Of a DNA stretch of 64,000 nucleotides, positions 41,908 through 52,495 are shown in pieces. The stretch spans positions 62,001-126,000 of the forward strand of contig NZ_JAHKQF010000009.1 in the NCBI RefSeq assembly GCF_018860965.1, in the 5' to 3' direction. The notes beneath the pieces were generated by a model. It was given only the letters and a program-made list of their open reading frames with translations, had not been told where the DNA came from and made no database searches. How positions within the stretch are numbered: the first letter of the stretch is position 1; every line of letters starts with the position of its first letter. The DNA comes from Alteromonas sp. C1M14. GTDB taxonomy: Bacteria > Pseudomonadota > Gammaproteobacteria > Enterobacterales > Alteromonadaceae. A program made the position numbers and the translations under genes.

Positions 41908-43521
41908 TCACTGATTGTGAGTAACTCTCGGGGCAATAATATGTTGCTCGATGGTTTGCAGTAATGCATTCCACGCCGGTTTTACAGACGGATACGTACC
42001 TGAAGACGGTAACCCATTATGCTGTCGATTGGTCAGCATGATCACAATCAGCTCGTCCTCAGGACGAAACCAAATTTGTGTCCCAGTAAATCCGGGATGA
42101 CCGTATGCGACTCGCCCCTCTCCGTCTTCGTAACGCCAAAAACCCAACCCTTGATTGGTGTCGTATGGTGTGCTCAGAAAGTCTGCCACCGTTTCAAAAG
42201 ATGCCAACTGGTACTGGCCGTACCCACCACCATTAAGTAACGTCTGACAATAGATGGCTAAATCACGCACCGTGGAAAACAAACCTGCATGCCCTGCGAC
42301 TCCCTCTAGTCCGTACCAAGCGTTGCCATCATTGGCCTCGCCCACTAAGGTGTAATTGCGATAACCTATAAAGGTATCGGTCATGGGAGGATCCGACAAG
42401 ATAGGATACGGTTCGGCATTTGCGACCATCCCCTGTTCGTAGGGGTTGCCATGAGAGGTAGCCGCTATACGATCCCGCCACGAAACTGGCGGTTTATAGG
42501 TAGTTCCATCCATACCAAGGGGTGCAAAGATGGCGCGCTTTACATATTCATCCTGCTTTACGCCCGTTACCTGCTCAACGATTTGCCCCAACAACATAAA
42601 ACCAATATCTGAATAGGCCCGTTTTTCGCCGATATCATAGCGTCGTGGTAACGCCGCCAAATAAGCAAACACCGATTCTCGACTGTGCTTTTTGTGCAGC
42701 CACGTAGGTTGCCATTGCCACAAACCTGCACGGTGGGTCAGTAGTTGCTGTACCGTTATGCTGGCCTTATCGGTGTCGGCCATGGTAGGTATTAATTCGC
42801 CAAGGGTACTTTGTAAGCTTATTTTGCGTTCACTGACCAAATGCATAATGGCCGCGGTGGTACTCACGACTTTTGTCACCGAGGCGAGGTCAAATACCGT
42901 ATCTGCGTCAGTTTTTAGCGGCGAAGCTAATACTTTCATACTTTTATCGCCCAGCAACTTGTATTGCTGCATTCCTTGGCCTTCGGCAAAAAGGATCTCG
43001 CCTTTTTGTGCCACTAGCACCGCAGCTCCAGGAAACAGTGAAGTATTAGGGTCGGTGCCAATGTATGGCTGTAAAGCATGTCGTATTAACCCCATTTGCG
43101 CAGTGGACAATCGATGTTCTTGGCTTGCCGGTTGTAAGGTAGGGTAATCCACCGACACCACTAGGCTGCCTTTTTGTAGGGACATTTCCAAGGCGTTGTC
43201 GCCTTCCTTTACTGCCGACTTGTCAGTTAAAATGAGCTGTCCGTTGCCATCGGGGTCGAGGGTTCCGTCAAACACCACTTCATCATTAATCGCAATACGT
43301 GCTTCGCTTTTAGCGAGGGGCTTAATTCGTAACGTCACCCGTTTTTGTGGCACGTTAAAATGCCCCGTTACCTCGCCACTATCTGATTCAGCGCGTAATA
43401 CCAACTGTCCTTGCATGTCATCGGCAAATGCGGGCAACATGGCAAAGGTACTTAATGCTGTGGCCTGCACCACGTTTCGAACCCATTTCATCATGACTAA
43501 CTTAGTATTGTTCACGTTCAT
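41908..43521 (-). CDS. Exported serine hydrolase of the beta-lactamase/PBP fold
   Basis: This 537-residue protein has a signal peptide (about residues 11-33, ending PAFA), an N-terminal domain of about 110 residues and a class C-type serine hydrolase domain. Its nucleophile is Ser214 in the SxxK motif 'DLASVTKVVST' (Lys217), the second motif is Tyr303-Ser-Asp ('RAYSDIGFMLLGQIVEQVTG') and the third is His-Pro-Gly in 'AYGHPGFTGTQIW'. Such enzymes include peptidoglycan endopeptidases/esterases (AmpH, EstB) as well as beta-lactamases. Its gene overlaps the NagZ-like GH3 gene by 20 bases, so muropeptide processing in the periplasm is more likely than antibiotic resistance. The start may instead be the ATG pair at 43494/43491. 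Confidence 0.88.
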   Translation of the reverse strand: MNVNNTKLVMMKWVRNVVQATALSTFAMLPAFADDMQGQLVLRAESDSGEVTGHFNVPQKRVTLRIKPLAKSEARIAINDEVVFDGTLDPDGNGQLILTDKSAVKEGDNALEMSLQKGSLVVSVDYPTLQPASQEHRLSTAQMGLIRHALQPYIGTDPNTSLFPGAAVLVAQKGEILFAEGQGMQQYKLLGDKSMKVLASPLKTDADTVFDLASVTKVVSTTAAIMHLVSERKISLQSTLGELIPTMADTDKASITVQQLLTHRAGLWQWQPTWLHKKHSRESVFAYLAALPRRYDIGEKRAYSDIGFMLLGQIVEQVTGVKQDEYVKRAIFAPLGMDGTTYKPPVSWRDRIAATSHGNPYEQGMVANAEPYPILSDPPMTDTFIGYRNYTLVGEANDGNAWYGLEGVAGHAGLFSTVRDLAIYCQTLLNGGGYGQYQLASFETVADFLSTPYDTNQGLGFWRYEDGEGRVAYGHPGFTGTQIWFRPEDELIVIMLTNRQHNGLPSSGTYPSVKPAWNALLQTIEQHIIAPRVTHNQ

Positions 43522-45370
43522 CTAAAGAGACAGGCACCGTGCCTGTAGGTTCAAGCATACCGACAAATACCCGGGTTAAACTGTCTATGGCAACACCTGT
43601 ATAGGGGCTGTCTTCCTCTTCGCTTAAGGCATACACATTGGCGTTGTAGGTGACCAACACCGCATCACTGCGTTTATCCAAACGAGCGCTATCATAAGGC
43701 ATGCGCAAATACACTAAGATACGCTGTTTCCCGGCTTCTTTGGCATCCTCTAACAGTGCAGGCAGCATATTCTGTGCTTGTTCAAAATTTAAGATCTGCT
43801 CTGCGTTTTCATCCATATCTTCCATTCCGCCTAGCTCTACCAAGCTAGGTGCTGGCGTCATACTGCCTAACACCACCGTATCAGCCTGCGCCATTGCACT
43901 TTGTAACGACGTTTCACTTACCTGTTGTAAGCTTAAGCAATTCACTGTTTGCTGTGGGCGATATAAAGCAAAATGATATGTGAGCGCATCACATAAGTGG
44001 GCCTCTGGCATCAGCATTAACACGTTGTCTTGGGGAGATACCATGTAATCTTGACGCTTACCTTTAAGGCGAGTAATGGCTTCATCTGCAACCCGCTGTG
44101 CTTGTTGCTTATTCTCCACCAAGCCCCCTTGCAAAAGTGCGGGGGTCGGTGCAGACCAAGAGGCCAGATGGTATTGTTGTTTTGTGGCACGAATACGCGC
44201 AGCCGACGCGGCAATTGCATTTCTGTCTAGCTCGCCGCTTTTTACTTTCTCTACCAAGGTATCTAACAGGGTATTATAGCGACGAATATCGGCTTTTGAA
44301 TGCACCGGTAAGGGCATCACGACCATGTCACTACCTGCCGCAAAAGTGGCCGCTACGGCATCGGTTTGATCGAAGAACTTAGCAATACCCGCCATATTCA
44401 TAGCGTCAGTAACAATAAGCCCCTTAAAGCCCAGTTCATCACGCAAAATTCCTGTAAGAATTTTTTTCGATAAGGTGGCTGGCTTAATCTGATCCCGACC
44501 GGCTTTGTCCTTTAAGGTACTGCTATCAAGTTGGGGATATTGAATATGCGCGGTCATCACAAGAGCCGGTGATGACTGCGCTATAATTTTCTTGAACGGG
44601 TAAAGATCGATGGCATCAATGGTGGCTCTATCGTGATCCACCACTGGCAGTGCCAAATGGCTGTCGGTGTGGGTATCCCCATGACCAGGAAAATGCTTCA
44701 AGGTGCCAAGCACCCCTTCATTTTGCATCGCCGTAAGTTGTGCTTCGCCCAGTTGTGCCACTTGTGACGGAGTTTGCCCAAACGCACGAACATTGATTAC
44801 CGGGTTGGCCAAGTTCGCATTCACATCCACGTCTGGTGCAAAGTTGGTATTAATACCTAGCGCCTTAAGTTCACGGGCAATAATTTTACCGCTTATGGTC
44901 GCGTACTGGGTACCGGATTTCTCCCAAGTGGCGCCAATGGCCATATTACCTGGGAAATCTGTGGTGAACATTCGTGGCGTTCTAAATACACGACCGCCTT
45001 CCTGATCAATACCTATTAGCAAAGGCTGTCCGGCGTCTGCAGACATAGCCGCTTGTTGTAGATCTGTGGTTAACCGCGTAATTTGGTCAGGATAAGCAAG
45101 GTTTTCACTAAACAAGATCACCCCACCAAGCCCTGAATCGGTGATCAAGTCTGACAGTTCAGGCGGTAGTTGTGTCATGGGAGTACGACAACGCTCGGTG
45201 TCTTGTTCGCAGAAGTAGCGAAAATCGAGCATGATTTTTTGCGCGAGATCCCGGCGAATTTGCGCTGTCTCAGGATCCGGTGTCATAGCGCAACCATTTA
45301 TTACTTGAAGGCCGCTTAAGCATATTACGAACTGCAACAACCGTCTGCCCGAAACTAATTTAGCAATCAT
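43502..45370 (-). CDS. GH3 beta-N-acetylhexosaminidase-like lipoprotein (NagZ family)
   Basis: This 622-residue lipoprotein has lipobox INGC (Cys27) and a glycoside hydrolase family 3 domain with the NagZ catalytic loop 'KHFPGHGDTHTDSHLALP' and the nucleophile region 'GLIVTDAMNMAGI'. The C-terminal extra domain of about 230 residues resembles the GH3 C-terminal alpha/beta part found in long NagZ proteins. NagZ enzymes release GlcNAc from the anhydro- or MurNAc-peptides of cell wall; being outward-facing and lipid-anchored, this one would cut extracellular or periplasmic muropeptides. It is co-transcribed with the serine hydrolase and stands by a TonB receptor and anmK. Confidence 0.9.
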   Translation of the reverse strand: MIAKLVSGRRLLQFVICLSGLQVINGCAMTPDPETAQIRRDLAQKIMLDFRYFCEQDTERCRTPMTQLPPELSDLITDSGLGGVILFSENLAYPDQITRLTTDLQQAAMSADAGQPLLIGIDQEGGRVFRTPRMFTTDFPGNMAIGATWEKSGTQYATISGKIIARELKALGINTNFAPDVDVNANLANPVINVRAFGQTPSQVAQLGEAQLTAMQNEGVLGTLKHFPGHGDTHTDSHLALPVVDHDRATIDAIDLYPFKKIIAQSSPALVMTAHIQYPQLDSSTLKDKAGRDQIKPATLSKKILTGILRDELGFKGLIVTDAMNMAGIAKFFDQTDAVAATFAAGSDMVVMPLPVHSKADIRRYNTLLDTLVEKVKSGELDRNAIAASAARIRATKQQYHLASWSAPTPALLQGGLVENKQQAQRVADEAITRLKGKRQDYMVSPQDNVLMLMPEAHLCDALTYHFALYRPQQTVNCLSLQQVSETSLQSAMAQADTVVLGSMTPAPSLVELGGMEDMDENAEQILNFEQAQNMLPALLEDAKEAGKQRILVYLRMPYDSARLDKRSDAVLVTYNANVYALSEEEDSPYTGVAIDSLTRVFVGMLEPTGTVPVSLDEREQY

Positions 45371-45509
45371 AAAGCGCCTCTATCATTAAATTTTTTATCC
45401 CGCTTATAAATCATACAATGTAATTTAATATTATTAATTCACGGTATATCTGATTAATCCACACATCATAGGTGTGTTGTAAAGTTAACGTACCATTGTT
45501 TTTACAACA

Positions 45510-45533
45510 ATGCGGCCGTAAAAACGACCGCAT
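45510..45533 (-). terminator. Weak hairpin after the TonB receptor gene
   Basis: ATGCGG (45510-45515) pairs with CCGCAT (45528-45533), with a short extension beyond a mismatch. No T-run follows on the minus strand, so terminator function is doubtful. Confidence 0.3.
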
Positions 45534-45563
45534 GCTGTTTATTGCGACTACACTGGTAAAACG

Positions 45564-48275
45564 TTACAGAGTAGGCGTGTATCTCATTGATACGCCAATG
45601 GAACGTCCAACCACATCGTAACCACTTACCGTGTTATAGCGGGTTGCACCGGCCTCGGGTACAGGTGCCTCTTTGTTAAAGAGGTTATCGATACCCGCTC
45701 CCACATTTAGGCTATCGCTTACTTGCCAGGAAGCCGCCACATCAATGTAATTTTGTGCAGCAATGGACACGCTGGGGTCACTGGCATATACCACATCACC
45801 AATACGACGCCAGCTAACCTGCATATTTACATCTTCTAACGCCCAGCCAAAGCTCATGCGATGTTTGTAATCAGCTTGCAATGAACTGGCATAGTCGCCG
45901 GTACAAGCCGTACCATAAGTACCTTTACAATCTTCTACCGGTAACGTGGGATCTAGCTGTTTTTCCGCCAAGGTGACAATATTCGCAGAATAATTAAAGC
46001 TGAATTCGCCCCCGATGCTTTGCGGCGCTGCAAATTTATATTGCGCTGTTACATCCACGCCTTCTTGTGCAAAACTCGATACATTAAAGTCATTCACCAA
46101 AGCGGTAGTGATAAAGCCGGTTTCTGGATCTCGCAAAACGGCATCACATAACGGGTTACCAGCAACAGGATTATCGATATAGCAGCTTTGTAAGGCAGCG
46201 GCTGGTTGAATAACCCAAATCGCATCATCAATTTCAATTTGATACCAATCTACCGTAAGGTCGAAACCTTCGATATATTCTGGCGTATAAACCACGCCAA
46301 TGGTGGTGGAATCTGCTTTTTCTGGACGAATGTTTGGGTTACCGCCATAGGTATACTGAGCTGAGGAAGAATCCCACTCAGTTCCCACCGCAGGAGCACC
46401 TAAACGTGCACACTGATCGGCATCACCTGTACCTAGCAAGCAAGGATCACCTTCAAAACGGCCGGCTAAACTACTAATAAATTGGTCACTGTATGGGTCA
46501 AACAACGCTAATGACAACCCAGATACCGGCCCGGCAAATTCACCTAAGTTGGGCGCACGGAAGGCAGATTGACGGGTCCAACGAACGCGCCAATCATCGT
46601 TGACTGTCCAGTTGAGGCCCAGTTTATGGGTATCGTCTGCGTCGGTATTTGAATAGCTAGATACCCGGTATGCCCCTTCAAAATCTAAAGATTGAATGAA
46701 AGGCTTATCCACCAATAACGGTACTAATACTTCCAAATACGCTTCTTTACTGTAGAAACTGGCATCAATACTGACTGAACTACTTGATGAATAGGTCGTA
46801 CCTAAACTAAAGGCATCACCAGGTCTTTGTACACCAGCTTCTCGGCGGTATTCATAGCCAACAGCATAGCTTATCGGCCCTGCTGGCAGTTCAAACAGGG
46901 GGGTAGATTCACCAGAGAGGGTGATTGCGGCTACATTTTGCGTACGCTCACGGGTATGGTAAGTCAGCGTGGTTTCAAGATCCGTTAATGATACTGACGG
47001 GTCGAATAAGTTCACGCTATTGGCAATTCCAGCAAAGCTGCTGGTACCACTGCTGGTCGTTTCGTAACCGGAGTTATAGACCGTATCGGTTTCGTCGGTT
47101 TTGCCATGCTGGAAGTAACCATCGTAACGGAGATAATCGGTAATATCACCGCGAAACCCTACTTGGAATTGGAAACGGTCTCGGTCGGTCTTCGTTTTTT
47201 GTAATCCCAAACCTAGGTTGCGCTCTACATTGACCACGGCCTCACCGTTGGCATCAAAGGTAAGCTGGTCGGCAATTTCATCGGTTAAATACGGATTGTC
47301 TGCGGTTAGGGTGACTTCTTCATTCACTGAGATTGGCGTTTGCCCCACACTGCCTGAAGACCACACTTCCATTTGCGAATAAAGGGCGCGGCCGTACATG
47401 GTCACATTGTCGTGTAGATCCACATCCCAGAATAAGCCAGTAGATTTACGTGTCATCGGTGAAACCAAATACCGACCAGCAGTAGAATCTACGGTGTTTT
47501 TATCTTCCGTAAGCGCCCCGCTATCATCAATACCAAAACTGTTTCCTGATGCTACATCGGTGTAATACCCTCCGGTATTGACAACCTCTGTATTATTTTC
47601 CATGGCAAAAGCCCGATCGCCAGCCAATAACGCCTGACGGTCCGAATAGCTAACAAACCCGGTTAGGTGGCCTTTGCCATCCATAATATCGCCACCAAAA
47701 ATGGCTTCGGCATTAAACTGTTCAGCGCCATCTTCTGGCATCTCATAACTAGTAGAAAATTCCACACCATCAAAATCATCATTCATGATGAAATTAACCA
47801 CACCAGACACCGCATCGGCACCGTAAACGGCGGCTGCGCCACCGGTAAGCACATCCACTCGCTTAATCAAGCCCGCAGGGATGGCATTGACATCCACAGC
47901 ATTACGAAACCCAAAAGGAACAGCACGAGTACCGTCAAGCAATACAAGTGTGCGGTTTTGGCCCAATGCGCGTAAATCAATTGTGGTAGCTGAGCCGCCA
48001 CTGGCGCCGCTGCTAGGTGCTTGAGGTAACTTGAATATGATATCTTCTACATTCACCGCGCGGTCGAGCTGTAGTTGAAATTCTTCTACAGAAGTCACAG
48101 GACTTGTAGAAACCACTTCTGCACGAGGAATGCGTGAACCTGTTACATTGACAACTTCAACGTCGTCTTCAGAAGTGCTCTGGGCTGCGCCGGTTGCGGA
48201 TAATAGTGCTAATTGAACAGCGAATGCCGCTTTTGTAAAACTGCGTACAGAAGAGTGTTTACTATGGCGTTGCAT
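45564..48275 (-). CDS. TonB-dependent receptor near muropeptide genes
   Basis: This 903-residue outer-membrane receptor has a signal peptide (after the basic start 'MQRHSKHSSVRSFTKAAFAV'), a plug domain ('VVNVTGSRIPRAEVVST', 'LRALGQNRTLVLLDGTR', 'VDVLTGGAAAVYGADAVSGV') and a 22-strand-type barrel ending 'RSIGVSMRYTPTL'. The ATG at 48275 has GGAG 6 bases upstream; the frame from 48335 is an extension without a site. No TonB box is clear. Together with the GH3 lipoprotein, the serine hydrolase and the divergent anmK, it is probably the importer of cell-wall fragments, although family similarity alone does not fix the ligand. Confidence 0.93.
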   Translation of the reverse strand: MQRHSKHSSVRSFTKAAFAVQLALLSATGAAQSTSEDDVEVVNVTGSRIPRAEVVSTSPVTSVEEFQLQLDRAVNVEDIIFKLPQAPSSGASGGSATTIDLRALGQNRTLVLLDGTRAVPFGFRNAVDVNAIPAGLIKRVDVLTGGAAAVYGADAVSGVVNFIMNDDFDGVEFSTSYEMPEDGAEQFNAEAIFGGDIMDGKGHLTGFVSYSDRQALLAGDRAFAMENNTEVVNTGGYYTDVASGNSFGIDDSGALTEDKNTVDSTAGRYLVSPMTRKSTGLFWDVDLHDNVTMYGRALYSQMEVWSSGSVGQTPISVNEEVTLTADNPYLTDEIADQLTFDANGEAVVNVERNLGLGLQKTKTDRDRFQFQVGFRGDITDYLRYDGYFQHGKTDETDTVYNSGYETTSSGTSSFAGIANSVNLFDPSVSLTDLETTLTYHTRERTQNVAAITLSGESTPLFELPAGPISYAVGYEYRREAGVQRPGDAFSLGTTYSSSSSVSIDASFYSKEAYLEVLVPLLVDKPFIQSLDFEGAYRVSSYSNTDADDTHKLGLNWTVNDDWRVRWTRQSAFRAPNLGEFAGPVSGLSLALFDPYSDQFISSLAGRFEGDPCLLGTGDADQCARLGAPAVGTEWDSSSAQYTYGGNPNIRPEKADSTTIGVVYTPEYIEGFDLTVDWYQIEIDDAIWVIQPAAALQSCYIDNPVAGNPLCDAVLRDPETGFITTALVNDFNVSSFAQEGVDVTAQYKFAAPQSIGGEFSFNYSANIVTLAEKQLDPTLPVEDCKGTYGTACTGDYASSLQADYKHRMSFGWALEDVNMQVSWRRIGDVVYASDPSVSIAAQNYIDVAASWQVSDSLNVGAGIDNLFNKEAPVPEAGATRYNTVSGYDVVGRSIGVSMRYTPTL

Positions 48276-48532
48276 AATATCTCCAATTGAGTGATGAGAA
48301 AAATGTAATTCCGCCAGTGCAAGTGCCAGGACCACTTTCAGGAAGAATAAATACCAGTATGACTAAGTATGTTGTTATTATCGTCATAATGTAACAATTT
48401 TTTATAACAAATGAACATTTATTTCAAGAATAATTTATTTTATCGTGGTAAATTTACGGTTTGAATGATTACCCTAGACTGGCCGACCACCAGTTGTCGG
48501 TTCAAAGATTCAGTGAGAGTGTGATTTATCCC

Positions 48533-49732
48533 ATGAATAGCTATATCGAGAAACTTTATACCGCCTGCCAGAAACCCAGTCGTCGTATTCTTGGCTTAAT
48601 GAGTGGGACGTCCTTAGATGGCCTAGATATCGCGCTATGCCATATAAGTGGATATGGAAAAAACACCGCGGCCACCGTTGAACGTTTTGTCACCGTGCCT
48701 TACACCGCTCAGTTTCAAGCTGCCATTCGAGATATATTTGCCAAGCGAACGGTAGATCTACAGGAAGTGACTTTGCTGAATGGCTACGTGGGCGAATATC
48801 ATGGCCAACTGATCAACCAAACCCTGCAAGCATGGCAAGTGGATCCTCAAGACATTGATTGCATAGCGAGCCATGGCCAAACTATTTTTCATTGCCCACA
48901 AGAGCAACACGGTTTACCGAATTACGGTAACGGCACACTACAAATTGGCGATGGCGATCGGTTAGCGACCTCCACCGGTATTCTTACCTTTTCTGATTTT
49001 CGCCAAAAGCACATTGCCGCAGGCGGAGAAGGTGCCCCCTTAGCCGTTTACGGTGATTACCTCGTGTTTTCTTCGTTACAAGAAAACCGTATTTTGCTCA
49101 ATATGGGCGGGATTGCTAATTTCACCTGGTTACCCGCTTCTGATAATGCTGAAGAGGTTTTTAGTACCGATGTAGGCCCGGGAAACACGATTATTGATGC
49201 CTTCGTGGCTCAGCATTTCAGCCATCTACGTTTTGATAAAGACGGACTGCTGGCCGCAGCAGGCTCGGTAAATACTGCACTTTTAAATGCCTTACTAGAT
49301 CACGACTTTTTCACCTATTCAGTGCCTAAAACCACCGGCCCCGAAGTCTTTAACTTAGCGTATTTGAACCACGCTAGGCGAACAAGTAACACCCTATCGA
49401 TCAGCAACCTAGACGTCATTGCTACGCTTACCGCTTTTAGTGCCCGAGTGATTGTTGATAGTATCCAACAAACTCTAGGAAATGAGATGTCTGCGACGGT
49501 TTATGCCAGCGGCGGCGGCGTGCATAATCCGGTGCTAATGGACGGGATTGCTCAGGCCTTACCGGCCAAGATAGAGTTAAAAAATCTGGCCACGATTGGT
49601 ATTAACCCTGATGCAAAAGAAGCATTATTATTTGCCATCCTCGCCAACGAAACCTTAGGCGGGACGCCTTGTTTTAACGGCAACAAATACGCAATTCCAA
49701 ATACGACAATGGGCAAAATAAGCCTACCCTAA
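48533..49732 (+). CDS. anmK: Anhydro-N-acetylmuramic acid kinase
   Basis: This 399-residue kinase phosphorylates 1,6-anhydro-MurNAc and opens the anhydro ring, giving MurNAc-6-phosphate. The ATP motif 'GLMSGTSLDGLDIALCH' stands near the N-terminus. 'IASHGQTIFHCPQ', 'ILLNMGGIANFTW', 'STDVGPGNTIIDAFVAQ' and 'ASGGGVHNPVL' complete the actin-like fold seen in AnmK. The ATG at 48533 has no strong ribosome site (GAGAG is about 17 bases away); the TTG at 48461 would add 24 residues and is unlikely. It diverges from the TonB receptor gene; the 257-base gap (48276-48532) holds the shared promoter region and no other gene. Confidence 0.95.
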   Translation: MNSYIEKLYTACQKPSRRILGLMSGTSLDGLDIALCHISGYGKNTAATVERFVTVPYTAQFQAAIRDIFAKRTVDLQEVTLLNGYVGEYHGQLINQTLQAWQVDPQDIDCIASHGQTIFHCPQEQHGLPNYGNGTLQIGDGDRLATSTGILTFSDFRQKHIAAGGEGAPLAVYGDYLVFSSLQENRILLNMGGIANFTWLPASDNAEEVFSTDVGPGNTIIDAFVAQHFSHLRFDKDGLLAAAGSVNTALLNALLDHDFFTYSVPKTTGPEVFNLAYLNHARRTSNTLSISNLDVIATLTAFSARVIVDSIQQTLGNEMSATVYASGGGVHNPVLMDGIAQALPAKIELKNLATIGINPDAKEALLFAILANETLGGTPCFNGNKYAIPNTTMGKISLP

Positions 49733-49913
49733 AAGCGGGTTAACCTCTCTCTTTTTTGTCTTGTGGCCGCGTAAAGTAAAATCAGTGACACGACACAAGT
49801 GCTTAAATTTAAGTGTTTTAAGGGGTGCAAAATTAAACTATTGGATTAGCGCTTTTTCGCCAGATTTAAGTATTATTTAATTATATTTTAATAATAATTT
49901 ATGAGCCATTATT

Positions 49914-51221
49914 ATGTTTGTTTCACAATCGGTGTATAAGCGCGATATCCGCCAGTTAAAAGACGAGATTCATCACTATCAAGCTTTCATCAATGCAATA
50001 AAACGTAATAATCCTTGCGTCGTATTTACCCCAGACGGTCATGTCACCGAAGCAAATCAGCCCTTTGCGGACATATTCGGCTTATCGTCACAAGATATTG
50101 TTGGCCAGCATCACAGCACCTTATGTTTTCCCGAACTTGTAGAAACCCCTGCCTACCGTCAGTTTTGGCGGGATCTTGCTCAAGGTCACGCCCAAACAGG
50201 ACAATTTCAGCGCAGACACAGTAACGGCTCGGATGTGTGGCTGGAGGCCAGTTACGAACCAGTGCTTGATGCCCATGGAAATGTTACCGCAATCATGAAA
50301 CTGGCGTGTGATATTACTGCCGAAAAAGATCAAGCCGAGCGGGCACAAGCCATAGCCAGTGCACTAGATCGCTCGATGGCCGTTATCGAATTTGAGCCCG
50401 ATGGTACAATTATCACCGCCAACGATAACTTTCTTACTGCCATAGGATATACCTTAAACGACATTCAAAATAAGCATCACCGCATGTTCTGTTTCGATGA
50501 TTTTTACATAGATAATCCTAATTTTTGGGAATTTCTAGCCGCCGGTAATTTTCAATCCGGTCAGTTTAAACGCCGACACGCAAACGGAGACACCCTGTGG
50601 TTAGAAGCGACGTACAATCCGATTTTCACTGCCGATGGAAAGGTTCGCAAAATTGTAAAATTTGCTGCCGACATCACCGCAAAGGTAGTAGAACAACAAG
50701 GCATAGCCAGTGCCTCTGAACATGCGGTGTCTATTTCAGAGGAAACATCGCAAATTGCTTTACAGGGCACAGAATCGCTTAACCAGTCGGTTAGTGTATT
50801 TCATGACACGCTGCTAGAGGTGGATCAGGCGAATGTGCTTATTGAGCAACTCACCTCGCAATCTGCCAATATTGAATCCATTGTGTCGACCATTCGCAGT
50901 ATTGCTGATCAAACAAACTTACTCGCCTTAAACGCCGCCATCGAAGCGGCCCGTGCCGGTGACCAAGGCAGAGGGTTCGCAGTTGTTGCCGACGAAGTAC
51001 GACAACTGGCAAAACGTACCAGTGATTCTACGGTAGAAATAGAAGCGGTAGTGACAGAAAACAAAGGACTGGCGCAGCAGGCCAGTGACAAAATGACAGA
51101 AGTAAAAAGCAAGGTAGATAAAAATGCCGAGCAGATAGAAGGCGTACAAGCTGTCATGGATGAAATTCATCAAGGTGCGGTCAGCGTAACCGAAAATGTA
51201 TCACGCATTATGAACCGATAA
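49914..51221 (+). CDS. Soluble methyl-accepting chemotaxis protein with two PAS domains
   Basis: This 435-residue chemoreceptor has no membrane helix. After a coiled start it has PAS 1 (about 28-140, '[20 protein letters not shown]', '[19 protein letters not shown]') and PAS 2 (about 150-262, '[20 protein letters not shown]'). The cytoplasmic signalling domain carries the hairpin tip '[20 protein letters not shown]' and '[17 protein letters not shown]'. Its PAS domains are of the tandem type in Aer-like soluble receptors and may bind haem or flavin for oxygen or redox sensing. It stands alone; no che genes are adjacent. A strong terminator follows. Confidence 0.93.
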   Translation: MFVSQSVYKRDIRQLKDEIHHYQAFINAIKRNNPCVVFTPDGHVTEANQPFADIFGLSSQDIVGQHHSTLCFPELVETPAYRQFWRDLAQGHAQTGQFQRRHSNGSDVWLEASYEPVLDAHGNVTAIMKLACDITAEKDQAERAQAIASALDRSMAVIEFEPDGTIITANDNFLTAIGYTLNDIQNKHHRMFCFDDFYIDNPNFWEFLAAGNFQSGQFKRRHANGDTLWLEATYNPIFTADGKVRKIVKFAADITAKVVEQQGIASASEHAVSISEETSQIALQGTESLNQSVSVFHDTLLEVDQANVLIEQLTSQSANIESIVSTIRSIADQTNLLALNAAIEAARAGDQGRGFAVVADEVRQLAKRTSDSTVEIEAVVTENKGLAQQASDKMTEVKSKVDKNAEQIEGVQAVMDEIHQGAVSVTENVSRIMNR

Positions 51222-51248
51222 AAAAACCGGGAACAAGCCCGGTTTTTT
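51221..51248. terminator. Bidirectional terminator between the chemoreceptor and frmA
   Basis: AAAAAACCGGG (51221-51231) pairs with CCCGGTTTTTT (51238-51248), so both convergent genes can use it. Confidence 0.92.
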
Positions 51249-51263
51249 GCTCAGTGAACCCAT

Positions 51264-52397
<1,134 letters not shown>

Positions 52398-52412
52398 CTA
52401 CTTTGAATATTC

Positions 52413-52489
52413 ACCTATTGTAACCTACTCCATAAATGTAACAATACAAGCATATTGAAAATCACTTTTTCATAAATGCAACAATAGGT
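52413..52489. promoter_or_regulatory. Candidate LysR operator between frmA and its divergent regulator
   Basis: ACCTATTGT (52413-52421) and ACAATAGGT (52481-52489) form a perfect 9-base inverted pair 59 bases apart. Overlapping it, CATAAATGYAACAATA occurs twice (52431-52446 and 52471-52486) as a direct repeat with a 40-base step. The right copy reaches the ribosome site of the LysR gene (ATG at 52496), fitting autoregulation plus control of frmA. Confidence 0.6.
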
Positions 52490-52495
52490 AACAAG

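Noticed and set aside
42692..43147. 151-codon plus-strand frame inside the serine hydrolase gene
   Set aside because: Shadow of a real gene in the opposite frame, without a recognisable domain.
41908..43521. Class C beta-lactamase resistance gene
   Set aside because: SxxK and YSD are present, but the long N-terminal domain and overlap with a NagZ-like gene point to cell-wall processing.
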